From contig NZ_VOQS01000005.1 in the NCBI RefSeq assembly GCF_007995085.1, positions 620,001-684,000 of the forward strand: a stretch of DNA of 64,000 nt. Reading direction: 5' to 3'. The first letter of the stretch is position 1. The number at the start of each line of letters is the position of its first letter. A program made the position numbers and the translations under genes. The notes beneath the pieces were generated by a model. The model saw only the letters and a list, made by a program, of their open reading frames with translations. It searched no databases and was not told the DNA's origin. Source of the DNA: Paraburkholderia azotifigens (lineage in GTDB: Bacteria > Pseudomonadota > Gammaproteobacteria > Burkholderiales > Burkholderiaceae). Positions 35,048-44,782 of this stretch are shown here, piece after piece.

Positions 35048-37747
35048 TCATGCCACGAAGTGGCACTGCGAAGCGGCAGTGCGTGTGTCCATATTGCGTC
35101 CGCGGTTCAGGTGATCGTCAATTTCCGCGGCGCAGCCGAGCATGCGCGGATAGAGAAAGATCGTGAACGCGGCGGTTTCGAGATCCGCCTCGCTGAACTC
35201 TCCGCGCCTGAGCGGCTTCCACAGCATCTTGAGCAGCAGCGCGGCGATCACTGCGTCGACGTTGACGCAATAGACGTTACGCGATACACCGGCGTCGAAA
35301 AGCGCCTGCACGAGCGCGCGGTAATAGGCATGGAACACGTTGTATTCGCCGCGGGCTTCGTAGAGGTCGGCGATGAAGATTTCGCGCGGGTCGTGATTCA
35401 CCGGCTTGTCCTTGAAGACGGGATGATTGACGCCCGGAAGTTTCGCAATGTCGAGGCTGCCCACATGCTTCTGGCGCGCCTTGTACTGCGCGTAGCGCTC
35501 GACCGAGCTTCGCGCGAGCGCTTCGAGGTCCACGCCATGGTGCGCATCGGAAGGATCATCGAGGCCGCTGCCGCGGAACGCCTCATTGAGGAACGCGATG
35601 CCTTCGTAGCCGTTGCCGCCGTGCGTGTAGCCGGTGTGCGTGAGAAAGCCCGCCAGCGCCTTGTTGAGCTGCACCCGCTCAGGGCTCTCGGGGCCGTCCG
35701 CGGATACCGCGCCCTTTGCACCCTGCGCTGAAATGGCGCCGGGTCCGTTTGTCAGCAACAGGCCGACGAGTGTCTTGAAGGCGAACAAATCGTCGGCCGT
35801 GGGTTTCAGGTTGAGGAGCGCTGCGAAGGCGATCTCGGTCAGGGTGCGTTCGCCGAGCACGTCCTTGATGTCGAAGCCGCAGAAGCTGTCGGGACTGTGA
35901 CGCGACGCGTCCGCCGAGGCGCCGATCATCGTGCCGAAGAGCTTCGTCCACCATGGCAGACTTTCCGCTGTCAGGCGGGAGATGCGCTTACGCATGAGCG
36001 GGCCCCAGGCGAGGGTCGTCGTGATGGCCGCGAGCACCGCTTCCGAACGCGGATGGCCCGGGCTGCACACTAGCCACCGGATGATTGCCGAACTCACGCC
36101 GCGCGCGGCGAGCCCCGCGAGCATTGCTTCCGCCTTCGGGTCAGGCTCATCGCAGAAGAGGGCTGCGGTGCCGGTGCTATCGACGGAATCGGCATCGAAA
36201 GTCCTGTCGAACGCGTCCGTGAGCCTGGCTGCCGCGAAACGGTCAATCATGAGCGACGCCGCCTCGCGCGCGGCGCGCTGACGATTTGGCCCGATGATCG
36301 ACGCCGCAGCCGCGAGCACCGCGTTGGGCGCGTTCCCCGCCTCGCGCGAGGCCTGTGCGGCTGCCAGTTCCGGCGTGCCGTGCAGGTTCACCGCCGCGCC
36401 AACCGCCACGTCGATGAGCTTTGCTTCGTTCGCGCCGCCGAATTCGCGCAACAGCGCGAGACAGACATTCGCTTCGAGCGCGTGCGTCGCTGCTTCGAGC
36501 ATCGACACGCCGTGCAGGCTGCTGACCTGCGTTTTGGCATCCATTTGCGAGGCGCCCGAGGCATCCTTCAACGGCTGGCGCGGCGGGACGGCGCCTACGT
36601 GGCTGTTCACCCGCGCCACCTGCTCGTTGTACGGCGCGACCGCTTCAACCACCGGCAGGGCAAGTTCGTCGGGCAGTTCGAGCCCCTGATCCGAGCCGAA
36701 CCACGGCTTGAGCGCGAGGCTGCCTTCAGGCTCGAAGTCGGGCAGAGTCGCGTTCTCGCGCATCACCGCCGTCAGTGCCGCCGGAATGTGCGCGATGTTA
36801 GCTACCACGGCACCCCTGGCGGAGCAGCACGGATTGTCCGGCGTGAAGATCCGCTCCACGCCGAACTTGTCCATGAACCAGCGCTCCTTGGCAAGCGCGT
36901 CGTCGGCTCCGCCCGCCATTGCGCCCGCATGGCCCACCGCGCGCGTGAGACGGCTCTTCCAGCGGCCCACCACGCACGCGACTACCGGTTTCGTAAATGT
37001 CGCGTCGGCTTCGTAATAGCCGCCCGGCTCGCAGTACAGCACGGCGGCCTTGCTGCGCGCGTCGTTGGCGAGTGCGAATGCAAATTCCGGCGCCGCATAG
37101 TGGATGTAGACGTCCTTGCCGCTGGAGACGACGGTGGACGTGCCCCAGCCGCTCATGCGCAGATATTGCGCGATGGTCGTGCTGAATCCGCCCGAGTTGG
37201 AAAAGATCGCGATCGAGCCCTGCCGCAAAGTCGCGCCGGGGTCGTCGCCGCCGAGCGCTCCGCCGATACGCACGCGCTGCCACGAATCCGCGACGCCCAG
37301 TCCGTTCGCACCAAAGATGTCGATGCCTGCCTGCTGACCCATCGCGCGGATCTCGCGGGCATCGTGCACGGAGATCTTCTCCGTGATGATGAAGATCTTG
37401 CGCAGATCGGGGTTCACGCGGATCAGTTCGGCCACGCCATCGCGCGCAGCCAGCGGCGGCAGGTACACGACGCCGCAATTGAACCGGTGCCCGGCTTCGA
37501 GGCCTTCGCGCACGTTGTTGTAGACGGGGATGTCGCCGGCGGGGGTCGCGAGCACCTGTCCGCCCTTGCCAGGAGCCGTGCCGAACACGACGTTCGCGCC
37601 CGAGAACGCGTGGCTCACCGGCGTCACCTCCGACGACTCGCCACCCAGAATGTTGAGCACGCATACACGGTCTTCGCGCGTGGCGATCTGTGCAAGAGAC
37701 TGGATGCCTACGAAATACCTGAAATGATTGTTGCCTTGCTTGACCAC
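35048..37747 (-). CDS. ATP-citrate-lyase-like protein: CoA-binding ligase domain fused to citrate-synthase-like (citryl-CoA lyase) region
   Basis: An 899-residue protein. Start is GTG 37747, behind AAGGAG at 6 nt. Residues 1-350 form a succinyl-CoA-synthetase-alpha-type CoA-binding and ligase region with phospho-His273 in GHAGAMAGG. Residues about 630-890 are citrate-synthase-like ([22 protein letters not shown], a PGVNHP segment matching the GIGHR region of ATP-citrate lyase). Residues about 427-505 look like a partial earlier copy of the same module. Bacterial ATP-citrate lyase subunits of this layout are usually near 610 residues, so about 290 are extra. Paired with an ATP-grasp subunit 10 bp upstream. 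Likely reaction: citrate (or a related tricarboxylate) + ATP + CoA to acyl-CoA and an oxoacid. Confidence 0.7.
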   Translation of the reverse strand: MVKQGNNHFRYFVGIQSLAQIATREDRVCVLNILGGESSEVTPVSHAFSGANVVFGTAPGKGGQVLATPAGDIPVYNNVREGLEAGHRFNCGVVYLPPLAARDGVAELIRVNPDLRKIFIITEKISVHDAREIRAMGQQAGIDIFGANGLGVADSWQRVRIGGALGGDDPGATLRQGSIAIFSNSGGFSTTIAQYLRMSGWGTSTVVSSGKDVYIHYAAPEFAFALANDARSKAAVLYCEPGGYYEADATFTKPVVACVVGRWKSRLTRAVGHAGAMAGGADDALAKERWFMDKFGVERIFTPDNPCCSARGAVVANIAHIPAALTAVMRENATLPDFEPEGSLALKPWFGSDQGLELPDELALPVVEAVAPYNEQVARVNSHVGAVPPRQPLKDASGASQMDAKTQVSSLHGVSMLEAATHALEANVCLALLREFGGANEAKLIDVAVGAAVNLHGTPELAAAQASREAGNAPNAVLAAAASIIGPNRQRAAREAASLMIDRFAAARLTDAFDRTFDADSVDSTGTAALFCDEPDPKAEAMLAGLAARGVSSAIIRWLVCSPGHPRSEAVLAAITTTLAWGPLMRKRISRLTAESLPWWTKLFGTMIGASADASRHSPDSFCGFDIKDVLGERTLTEIAFAALLNLKPTADDLFAFKTLVGLLLTNGPGAISAQGAKGAVSADGPESPERVQLNKALAGFLTHTGYTHGGNGYEGIAFLNEAFRGSGLDDPSDAHHGVDLEALARSSVERYAQYKARQKHVGSLDIAKLPGVNHPVFKDKPVNHDPREIFIADLYEARGEYNVFHAYYRALVQALFDAGVSRNVYCVNVDAVIAALLLKMLWKPLRRGEFSEADLETAAFTIFLYPRMLGCAAEIDDHLNRGRNMDTRTAASQCHFVA

Positions 37748-37757
37748 GTTGATCTCC

Positions 37758-39062
37758 TTATGCCACGTGCGCTTCTGCTTGCGGGTGCGCCTCGCGCGCG
37801 CCGATGCGCGCCGCGACCTGCGCGCGTCCGCCCGATTGCATCCACGCATCGGCCTTGCGTGCGTACTGGATCACTTCGCTTATGTCGGAGTCGAACCCGA
37901 AGAGGCGATAGGGCAGGCCGAGCGAATCACAGGTGTCGCGCAGTGCCGACATGCCACGCACGAGATTCGGACCACCGCGTCCGAGGACGACATAAAGAGG
38001 CGTCGGACCGTGCTCGCTGAAGTGCTCGCGCAGCGCATCGGCCATCGCGCGCAGTGTTTCGTAGATATCGGTGTTGTTGGACTTGCCGCCAATGATGAAC
38101 AGTACGTTGGACTGCTTCAGCCAATGCCGGAAACAGATGCGCGCCACTTCCTTCATCTTTTCGTAGGGTGGATTGCCACCGAAATCCGACGAGATGATGG
38201 CTGCGTCTCCCAACATCTCCGTGACGAGCGAGTTGGCCCCGCCGCCAAACGTGGGCGCGAGGATCGTTCCCTTGTCGTTGATCACGTAGACATCGCTTTG
38301 GCCCTGATGGGTCCGAAGCTGATTGATCTCCTGCTCGAAGTCCGAGTAGTCCGCGGCGAACAGGTGAGCAGGCAGGCCGAGGCGCGAGAAGCGCGGGTCG
38401 TCACGATCGAATCCGCACTTGAAGTCGCAGGCCACCGGCATGAGGCGACCCTTCTTGTCCTCGCGCATGCGGATCGGATTCAGTTCGAGCGTCGTCATGC
38501 CGAAGTCGTGGAAGAGCTCCCAGAGCTTCGGCAACTGCTGCACGAGGGGAGAAATGATCTCGCGCGGCGCACCGATCTCGCTCAGCGCATTGGCGACGAC
38601 GAAAGCCTTCAGCCCGGTCAACGCATCGAAGGGCACCATTGCGACGTGCCTGGGATCGACCTCCTCGATGTCCATGCCGCCCATGTGCGAGAGCGTCATG
38701 GTGGGAGCGCGAAAGCGGGTGGAATCGGTGATAGAGAAATAGACTTCGTGTTTGGCTGGTACACCGGCTTCGAACGTCACGCCGTTCGCCTTGGCCCTTA
38801 CATGCCCAACGACATGCTCCGCGAAGTAGAGTCGCTCTTTCTCCGCGAGCGCGGTCTTGAGATCGGTCGCGCGGCCGAGAAGCCCGGCTTTGCCCTTCTT
38901 GCCTACGCCGCCCTTGAATACCGGCTTGATGAAGATCTGCTTGTGACGATCAATCAGCGACTTGATCTCCGCTTCGCTGGCCCCGGGGCCCAGCACTTCG
39001 CTTGCCGGAAATCCGACAAATTGCAGCAGGCGCGCACCGTGCAGCATTCCAGTGATTTGCAT
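37758..39062 (-). CDS. ATP-citrate-lyase-like ATP-grasp/citrate-binding subunit
   Basis: A 434-residue protein behind AGGAG. The N-terminal ATP-grasp part carries FIKPVFKGGVGKKGKAGLLG, the nucleotide-binding strand and loop; residues about 240-420 match the citrate-binding domain of ATP-citrate lyase (FGGGANSLVTEMLGDAA, IIGGKSNNTDIYET). It corresponds to the beta-like small subunit, while the next gene supplies the CoA-binding and lyase part. Pair, order and spacing indicate a two-subunit enzyme. A succinate- or malate-CoA ligase is the alternative, but the fused synthase-like domain in the partner favours a lyase. Confidence 0.72.
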   Translation of the reverse strand: MQITGMLHGARLLQFVGFPASEVLGPGASEAEIKSLIDRHKQIFIKPVFKGGVGKKGKAGLLGRATDLKTALAEKERLYFAEHVVGHVRAKANGVTFEAGVPAKHEVYFSITDSTRFRAPTMTLSHMGGMDIEEVDPRHVAMVPFDALTGLKAFVVANALSEIGAPREIISPLVQQLPKLWELFHDFGMTTLELNPIRMREDKKGRLMPVACDFKCGFDRDDPRFSRLGLPAHLFAADYSDFEQEINQLRTHQGQSDVYVINDKGTILAPTFGGGANSLVTEMLGDAAIISSDFGGNPPYEKMKEVARICFRHWLKQSNVLFIIGGKSNNTDIYETLRAMADALREHFSEHGPTPLYVVLGRGGPNLVRGMSALRDTCDSLGLPYRLFGFDSDISEVIQYARKADAWMQSGGRAQVAARIGAREAHPQAEAHVA

Positions 39063-39606
39063 GTGGAAGTCTCCTGAATCTTGTTGCGATATGAACGGAA
39101 AGCGGTTTTGCGTGTGATCAGTCCTGCGCGTCGATCGCAGCAGGTGCGAGCGACGCCATTGCCGTCGAGAGCGTGCTTGCGGCAGCAGGAATCAACGGCG
39201 ACGTGTGTCGTGCGAAAGATGCGTCGGGTGAGCAGCGCCACGAGCGTGACTCGAGCTCGCAGCCGGATGCGCTGATAGGAACAGCGTCACGCCCTCGTGG
39301 GCTCTTCTTTTATGCGCCGTTCTTTCGAACCGTTTGCTCGGGCTTCTGATGACAGATGGTTGCGCAAGAAGTCCGATAGTAGAAGTGCGAATTTTGGAAA
39401 CATTGATGCATGGAAGTTATCAATGCCAAAATCGCGTCCGCACGAAGGATAGTCTCGATCGGACTCTCTCAGGGGTACGCCCGAAAATGCCAAAAAGGGC
39501 GTTGGCGGGGCGAGTGAGGTGTGCCGCTCGGCTTTCCCGGGAGTCGGCACTCCCGACAGTCACAGGCATGCCCCATCGCACCGTGTCGTTCGGCGCGTGA
39601 TGACCG
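39063..39606. other. control region of the citrate-lyase-like operon
   Basis: About 540 bp with no supported gene. It contains the large inverted repeat at 39387-39435 and an additional half-site-like AATGCCAAAA at 39486-39495, also present at 39422-39431. The IclR gene ends at the far side. Confidence 0.5.
39387..39435. promoter_or_regulatory. candidate operator, ATTGAT-N11-ATCAAT, copy 1, within a long inverted repeat
   Basis: CATTGAT (39401-39407) and ATCAATG (39419-39425) are separated by 11 bp. They are flanked by ATTTTGG on the left and CCAAAAT on the right, so the whole forms a stem of about 17 bp with a 3-nt AAA bulge. It lies about 325 bp upstream of the ATP-grasp subunit start. Spacing and core match the site at 34954-34978. 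Confidence 0.75.
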
Positions 39607-40413
39607 TTACTCCAGGGTCCGTATCGAATTGCTGATCCCTCTCGCGCAGTCGATAACGGCAGGTGCGAGTTTCTGTCGGGCGTCTTCAAACGTCCATCTG
39701 CTTGTGGGTGCAACGACATGCACGGCAGCCACGGGACGCCCCTGACTGCCCACTACGGGCGCCGCGATCGACATGTCGCCGATGAACAGCTCCTCACGAT
39801 TGGTCGCATAGCCTTGCTGACGAGCCTCCGCGAGCCTTTCGCCGAACGCGGCGAGTTCCGTCACGGTGTTCGGCGTGAACGCCACCCGGTTCATCTGTTC
39901 GAGGCGCGCGAGCGCCTCGTCGACGGGTAATGCGCTCAGAAACGCGCGCCCGCTGCCCGTGCAATACATGGGAATGCGGCTGCCAATGGGCATATGGATC
40001 GGCACGAACTTCGTCGACACGAAACGCGACACGTAGACCATCTCGTCGTCGTCCGGCTCGGTCAGGTTCGTCGTCTCGCCCGTGATGTTCGTCAGTTCCG
40101 ACAGAAAAGGATTCGCGACATCGATCAGCGTATCGGCGGCGAGATAGTTGAAGCCAATCTGCATCACACGCGGCGTGAGCTGATAGCGGCGCGTCAACGG
40201 ATGCTTGCGGATATAGCCGAGCTTTTCGAGTGTGTAGACCATCCGCTGCGCCGAACTCTTCGACATCGACGCCGCGTCCGCGACTTCAGCCAGCGTCATC
40301 GTGCGGCGCTTCGCGCTGAACGCGCGCAGCACGCTCAAACCCTTTTCCAGCGACTGGTTGAAGAGCAGGTCGGGGCCGTTCTGAGCACCGTCGTCTGCAG
40401 GCGAAATGTCCAT
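39607..40413 (-). CDS. IclR-family transcriptional regulator
   Basis: A 268-residue regulator. The winged helix at residues about 22-80 (SLEKGLSVLRAF, MTLAEVADAASMSKSSAQRMVYTLEKLGYI in outline) is followed by the IclR effector domain (about 95-260, IGSRIPMYCTGSGRAFLSALP). It is divergent from the ABC importer at 40578 with a 164-bp gap containing a perfect palindrome, so it most likely controls that operon and itself. Confidence 0.88.
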   Translation of the reverse strand: MDISPADDGAQNGPDLLFNQSLEKGLSVLRAFSAKRRTMTLAEVADAASMSKSSAQRMVYTLEKLGYIRKHPLTRRYQLTPRVMQIGFNYLAADTLIDVANPFLSELTNITGETTNLTEPDDDEMVYVSRFVSTKFVPIHMPIGSRIPMYCTGSGRAFLSALPVDEALARLEQMNRVAFTPNTVTELAAFGERLAEARQQGYATNREELFIGDMSIAAPVVGSQGRPVAAVHVVAPTSRWTFEDARQKLAPAVIDCARGISNSIRTLE

Positions 40414-40448
40414 TGCCGTCTCAACGTTGAACGAGATATCTCATCATA

Positions 40449-40469
40449 GCGTATCGAATATCGATACGC
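40449..40469. promoter_or_regulatory. palindromic operator in the IclR/ABC intergenic region
   Basis: GCGTATCGA-ATA-TCGATACGC is a perfect 9-bp inverted repeat lying 36 bp before the IclR start and 109 bp before the binding-protein start. A second, shorter palindrome GAGATATCTC lies at 40433-40442. Confidence 0.65.
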
Positions 40470-40577
40470 AAAAATCTCTTTGCGATTTTTTTGATTCGAT
40501 TATTATGGTTCCGCGGTCACAAAACGAAATCGGCCAGTGCTCGTCGCTGACACGCTGGCCCCTGCCTGGAGATATGC

Positions 40578-41348
40578 ATGGTTACGTTCGCCAAACGCTT
40601 CACCCTGTTTGCAGCTGGTCTTGCCGCTTCTTTCGCGATTGCGTCGGGTGCCGCGCATGCCGCCGAACCGACCTACCGGATCGGCGCGACGGCCACGGGC
40701 GTGCCGTTCACGTTCCTCGACGTCAAGACGAACTCGATCCAGGGAATGATGGTCGACGCCATCTCCGCCGCCGGCCGCGAGTCCGGCTTCAAGGTCGATG
40801 TGCAGCAGAACGTGTTCTCGGCGCTGATTCCGTCGCTGACCACGCAGAAGATCGACATCATTTCGGCCGCAATGCTGAAGACGCCGGCCCGCCAGCAGAT
40901 CGTCGATTTCTCCGACACCGTCTATTCATACGGCGAAGGCCTCGTCGTGAAGGCGGATGACAAGGGCCATTACACGTCGATGGACGACTTCAAGGGCGAG
41001 GTGGTCGGCGCGCAGGTCGGCACCGCGTTCGTCGATGCGCTCAACAAGAAGGGCATCTTCAAGGAAGTGCGCACCTATGATTCCGTCGCGGACATCATGC
41101 GCGACGTCGCGCTCGGCCGCATCAAGGCGGGCTTCGCGGATCAGCCGATCGTCGCTTACCAGTTGCAGCAGGGCGCGAATACGCAGGTTCGGCTCGTGCC
41201 CGAATATCAGTCGGCCGTGAAGGGGCAGGTGTGCTTCATCGTGCGCAAGGGCGACACCGCGACGCTCGAACAGCTCAACAGCGCGATCAAAAAGATGAAG
41301 GCCGACGGCACGCTGCAGCAGATTCTGCAGAAGTGGCACATGAGCTGA
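40578..41348 (+). CDS. amino-acid-type ABC transporter substrate-binding protein
   Basis: A 256-residue periplasmic binding protein with signal peptide (cleavage near GAAHAAEP). Family 3 solute-binding features: YRIGATATGVPFTFLD, NSIQGMMVDAISAA, LTTQKIDIISAAMLKTPARQQIVDFSD and the GLVVKADD hinge. It starts an operon with permease, ATPase and FAD oxidoreductase. The ligand is probably an amino acid, amine or opine-like compound. Confidence 0.87.
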   Translation: MVTFAKRFTLFAAGLAASFAIASGAAHAAEPTYRIGATATGVPFTFLDVKTNSIQGMMVDAISAAGRESGFKVDVQQNVFSALIPSLTTQKIDIISAAMLKTPARQQIVDFSDTVYSYGEGLVVKADDKGHYTSMDDFKGEVVGAQVGTAFVDALNKKGIFKEVRTYDSVADIMRDVALGRIKAGFADQPIVAYQLQQGANTQVRLVPEYQSAVKGQVCFIVRKGDTATLEQLNSAIKKMKADGTLQQILQKWHMS

Positions 41349-41430
41349 ACGGCTCGCCGTATCGCGGCGTTCCAACCTGTCCGCGCCACATGAAGGCGCG
41401 GGCGATCTGCCAGGCGTATCAGGAGGCGCG

Positions 41431-42087
41431 ATGTTTTTGCAGAACGCGATCGACTTTCTGCCAATCCTGCTGAAAGGCGCGGTCATCACCATCGAGATCA
41501 CGGCTTGTGCGTTCGTGCTCAGTTCCGTTCTCGGCCTCGTGCTCGCGCTGATGAAGGTGTCGCGCAATCGCGCGCTATCGACGTTCGGCAGCACCGTGAT
41601 CAATCTGATCCGCGGGCTGCCCATCATCGTCCAGCTGTTTTATATCTACTTCGTCCTGCCCGACATGGGCGTGCAGCTGTCCGCGTTTCAGGCAGGCGTG
41701 ATCGGCCTCGGCATCGCGTACTCGGCGTATCAGGCGGAGAACTTCCGCGCGGGCATCGAGGCGATCGATCACGGACAGATCGAAGCGGCCCACGCGATCG
41801 GCATGCGCGGCCCGCTGATCATGCGGCGCGTGGTGTTGCCGCAGGCGTTCAGGATCGCGCTGCCGCCTTATGGCAATACGCTCGTGATGCTGCTGAAGGA
41901 CTCGTCGGTGGCATCGACGATCACCGTCGCCGAAATCACGCGCGCCGGGCAACTGATCGCATCGTCGACGTTCCAGAACATGACGGTCTACACACTGGTC
42001 GCGCTGCTTTACCTCGTGCTCAGCCTGCCGCTGATGTTCGGCGTCAACCAGTTGGGCAAGCAACTCGCGCTGAGGAAAAGCCGATGA
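41431..42087 (+). CDS. amino-acid-type ABC transporter permease
   Basis: A 218-residue HisM/GlnP-type permease with about five helices. Start ATG follows AGGAGG. The cytoplasmic EAA loop is [32 protein letters not shown] in outline. [13 protein letters not shown] and [14 protein letters not shown] are conserved in the polar amino-acid uptake family. It overlaps the ATPase start by ATGA. Confidence 0.9.
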   Translation: MFLQNAIDFLPILLKGAVITIEITACAFVLSSVLGLVLALMKVSRNRALSTFGSTVINLIRGLPIIVQLFYIYFVLPDMGVQLSAFQAGVIGLGIAYSAYQAENFRAGIEAIDHGQIEAAHAIGMRGPLIMRRVVLPQAFRIALPPYGNTLVMLLKDSSVASTITVAEITRAGQLIASSTFQNMTVYTLVALLYLVLSLPLMFGVNQLGKQLALRKSR

Positions 42088-42842
42088 TCGAGATCGAAGG
42101 AATCCACAAGCGCTTTCACAATCAGGAAGTGCTCAAGGGCGTGAGCCTGAGCGTCAAGGCGGGCGAAGTGGTGTGCCTGATCGGCCCGTCGGGCTCGGGC
42201 AAGTCGACGGTGCTGCGCTGTATCAACGGCTTCGAGACCTATGACGCAGGCTCGATCACGATCGACGGCGTGCGTGTCGATGCGAACGCGAAGAACATCC
42301 ACGAGTTGCGCATGCGCGTGGGCATGGTGTTCCAGCGCTTCAATCTGTTCGCGCATCGGACCGCGCTCGAAAACGTGATGGAAGGCCCCGTGTACGTTCG
42401 CCGCACGCCTGTCGCGCAGGCTCGCGAACAGGCGCGGCAACTGCTCGACAAGGTTGGACTGTCGCACCGGATGAATGCGTATCCGTCGGAGCTGTCGGGT
42501 GGGCAGCAGCAGCGCGTCGCGATTGCGCGTGCGCTTGCGATGGAGCCTGAAGCCTTGCTGTTCGACGAACCGACATCCGCGCTCGATCCCGAACTGGTCG
42601 GCGAAGTGCTCAACGTGATGCGCTCGCTCGCGCGCGACGGCATGACGATGGTCGTCGTCACGCACGAAATGGCCTTTGCGCGCGAGGTGGCCGACCGCGT
42701 GTGTTTCCTGCATGGCGGCACGATCTGCGAGACGGGCCCCGCACGCGATGTGCTGACGGAACCTCAGCATCCGCGCACACAGGAATTTCTGCGACGCCTG
42801 CTTTCGTCGAGCGACGCTCACGCCACTGCCAACCAGAACTGA
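42084..42842 (+). CDS. amino-acid-type ABC transporter ATP-binding protein
   Basis: A 252-residue GlnQ/HisP-type ATPase. Walker [11 protein letters not shown]-loop [17 protein letters not shown], signature [15 protein letters not shown], Walker [15 protein letters not shown] and switch His in VVTHEM are all intact. Stop codon and the next start are 2 bp apart. Confidence 0.92.
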   Translation: MIEIEGIHKRFHNQEVLKGVSLSVKAGEVVCLIGPSGSGKSTVLRCINGFETYDAGSITIDGVRVDANAKNIHELRMRVGMVFQRFNLFAHRTALENVMEGPVYVRRTPVAQAREQARQLLDKVGLSHRMNAYPSELSGGQQQRVAIARALAMEPEALLFDEPTSALDPELVGEVLNVMRSLARDGMTMVVVTHEMAFAREVADRVCFLHGGTICETGPARDVLTEPQHPRTQEFLRRLLSSSDAHATANQN

Positions 42843-42844
42843 AC

Positions 42845-44140
42845 ATGATCGAAGTGAAAGAAGGAGCGGCGCTGCCGGACTCGTTGTGGGCAGCGACGGC
42901 GCAGCCCGCGCCCGACACGCCGCCGCTGCGCGAATCGGCGTCGTTCGATGTGGCGATTGTCGGCGCGGGTTTTACGGGTTTGTCGACGGCCCTGCATCTG
43001 GCCGAGCGCGGTGTGAAGGTGTGCGTGCTCGACGCGGCCGAGCCGGGTTGGGGCGCATCGGGCCGCAACGGCGGACAGGTGATTCCGGGCCTGAAGTACG
43101 ACCCCGACGAACTCGTACAGCGCTTCGGCGAAACGGCGGGCAATCGTCTCGTCGAGGTGGTCGGCGGCGCGGCGGATAACGTTTTCGATGTGATCAGGAG
43201 GTACGGCATCGAATGCTCGGCGGTGCGAAGCGGCTGGATTCAACCGGCGCCGTCGCCCGCGATGCTCGAAACCGTGACGCGGCGCGCGCGTCAATGGGAA
43301 GCGCGCGGCGCGAAGATCAGTCTGCTCGATGGCGCGGAAGTGTCGCGGCGTCTCGGCACGAAGAGCTATATCGGCGGATGGGTCGATCATCGCGCGGGAA
43401 GTATTCAGCCGCTCAGCTATGCGCGCGGGCTTGCGCGCGCGGCTCAGGCGCGTGGCGTTGCCGTGCATGGGCGAACCGCTGTCACCCGACTCACACGCCG
43501 TGAGCGCGGCTGGCGCGTCGAGACGCACGGCGGCGCCGTCGTCGATGCACAGCGGGTCGTGATCGCCACCAACGGTTACACGGGCGCGCTGTGGCCGGGT
43601 TTGCGGCAATCGGTGATCGCGGCGAACAGCTTTATCGTTGCGACGCGGCCGCTGCCGCTTGGTATCGGCGACGACATTCTGCGCGGCGGCGAAGTCGCGT
43701 CGGATTCGCGGCGTCTGCTGCTGTACTTCCGGCGCGATGCGGCGGGACGTCTGCTGATGGGCGGGCGGGGTCCGTTCTCCGAACCGCGTGCCAACGGCGA
43801 CTGGGCGCATCTGGAACGCGCGGTCGAACTGATGTATCCGCAACTGAAGGGGATCGGCTATGAGTATCGGTGGGCAGGGCGTGTCGCGATCACCGCGGAT
43901 TTTCTGCCGCACATTCACGAGCCGGCGCCCGGGCTGAGCATCGCGCTAGGCTATAACGGGCGCGGCATCGCGATGGCCACGACGTTCGGCAAGCACCTGG
44001 CCGAGCGCTTGTGCGGCGAATCGTCTGCGGCGTTCCCGTTTGCAGTGACGCCCGTCAGATCGATTCCGTTTCATGGCCTGCAGCGCTTTTACATTACGGC
44101 AGGTGTGGCGTGGTACCGCCTGATGGACGCCATCGCATAG
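42845..44140 (+). CDS. FAD-dependent amine/amino-acid oxidoreductase, DadA/PuuB-like
   Basis: A 431-residue DAO-family flavoprotein. The dinucleotide motif VAIVGAGFTGLS is at about residue 36; GWGASGRNGGQVIPG follows, as in gamma-glutamylputrescine oxidases; the C-terminal FAD-contacting strand GYNGRGIAMATTFGK is present. It follows the ABC importer genes directly, so it probably oxidises the imported amine or amino acid. The substrate is not determined by the sequence. Confidence 0.85.
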   Translation: MIEVKEGAALPDSLWAATAQPAPDTPPLRESASFDVAIVGAGFTGLSTALHLAERGVKVCVLDAAEPGWGASGRNGGQVIPGLKYDPDELVQRFGETAGNRLVEVVGGAADNVFDVIRRYGIECSAVRSGWIQPAPSPAMLETVTRRARQWEARGAKISLLDGAEVSRRLGTKSYIGGWVDHRAGSIQPLSYARGLARAAQARGVAVHGRTAVTRLTRRERGWRVETHGGAVVDAQRVVIATNGYTGALWPGLRQSVIAANSFIVATRPLPLGIGDDILRGGEVASDSRRLLLYFRRDAAGRLLMGGRGPFSEPRANGDWAHLERAVELMYPQLKGIGYEYRWAGRVAITADFLPHIHEPAPGLSIALGYNGRGIAMATTFGKHLAERLCGESSAAFPFAVTPVRSIPFHGLQRFYITAGVAWYRLMDAIA

Positions 44141-44458
44141 CACCGTAGTCCTGTGGATCTCGCACATCCGGCAGAAGCGTTTGTCCGCCGACATCGATCG
44201 TGGGCAATTCGCCGGCCTTGAAGGGCATCTGCCGTCCCGCCATGCCCGCGTCTCCATTCCGACCGCCATGACACGATGGACTGCACCGTCGATATCCACA
44301 GGTGCGCCAGCGAGGAAGAGTCCCGAAAGCGCGGGCGCTTCCTTGAAGATCTCACCGAGGGTGTGCTGCGACAGGATTGCCAGATAGCGATGGGCCAGCG
44401 CCAGTGTCATCTGTGAGTCGATGGCTTCTGTCTGTACAGGTTGGACGTTATGTTCCAT
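44094..44458 (-). pseudogene. frameshifted hypothetical gene, first of an adjacent damaged pair
   Basis: From ATG 44458 the frame reads MEHNVQPVQTEAIDSQM...GAVHRVMAVGMETRAWRDG. Natural-looking coding then continues in another frame (QMPFKAGELPTIDVGGQ...LLPDVRDPQDYG), reaching a stop at 44094-44096. A single-base deletion near 44232-44234 joins the two. The 3' end overlaps the FAD oxidoreductase gene. No family was recognised. A sequencing error cannot be excluded. Confidence 0.55.
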
Positions 44459-44489
44459 GGATGGAAAAGATGGAAAGCGGCGCTACGGT

Positions 44490-44782
44490 CTAGTCGAACG
44501 GAGAAACCGTCTTGCCGCTCATGATGAGACGGGCCAACCGCCGCTCAGCCTTGAGCAGATATCCCGCACGCGCGCTCGCAAGTTGCGAGTCGTGAACCTG
44601 AAGAACCACGTCCAGCGTCGCCACGGCCGACGGCTCGAGTTGCCACGTGCTTTTTCATAGGCGCGCGTGATGGCCGTTTCGAGACCCGCCTTCGCCATGC
44701 GGTACAGATCGGGCGACACCGGCATGTAGCCCGTTTCGCCGAGGTAGAAAGTCAGGTAGACCGCGCGGTTCGACTCATTCAT
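44490..44782 (-). pseudogene. frameshifted hypothetical gene, second of the pair
   Basis: From ATG 44782: MNESNRAVYLTFYLGETGYMPVSPDLYRMAKAGLETAITRAYEK, then the frame must shift to give TWQLEPSAVATLDVVLQVHDSQ...LIMSGKTVSPFD and stop at 44490-44492. The shift falls in a run of five A's on the minus strand (44651-44655); one more A would restore a continuous protein of about 97 residues. Family not recognised; it ends 32 bp before the other damaged gene, so the two were probably one operon. Confidence 0.6.
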
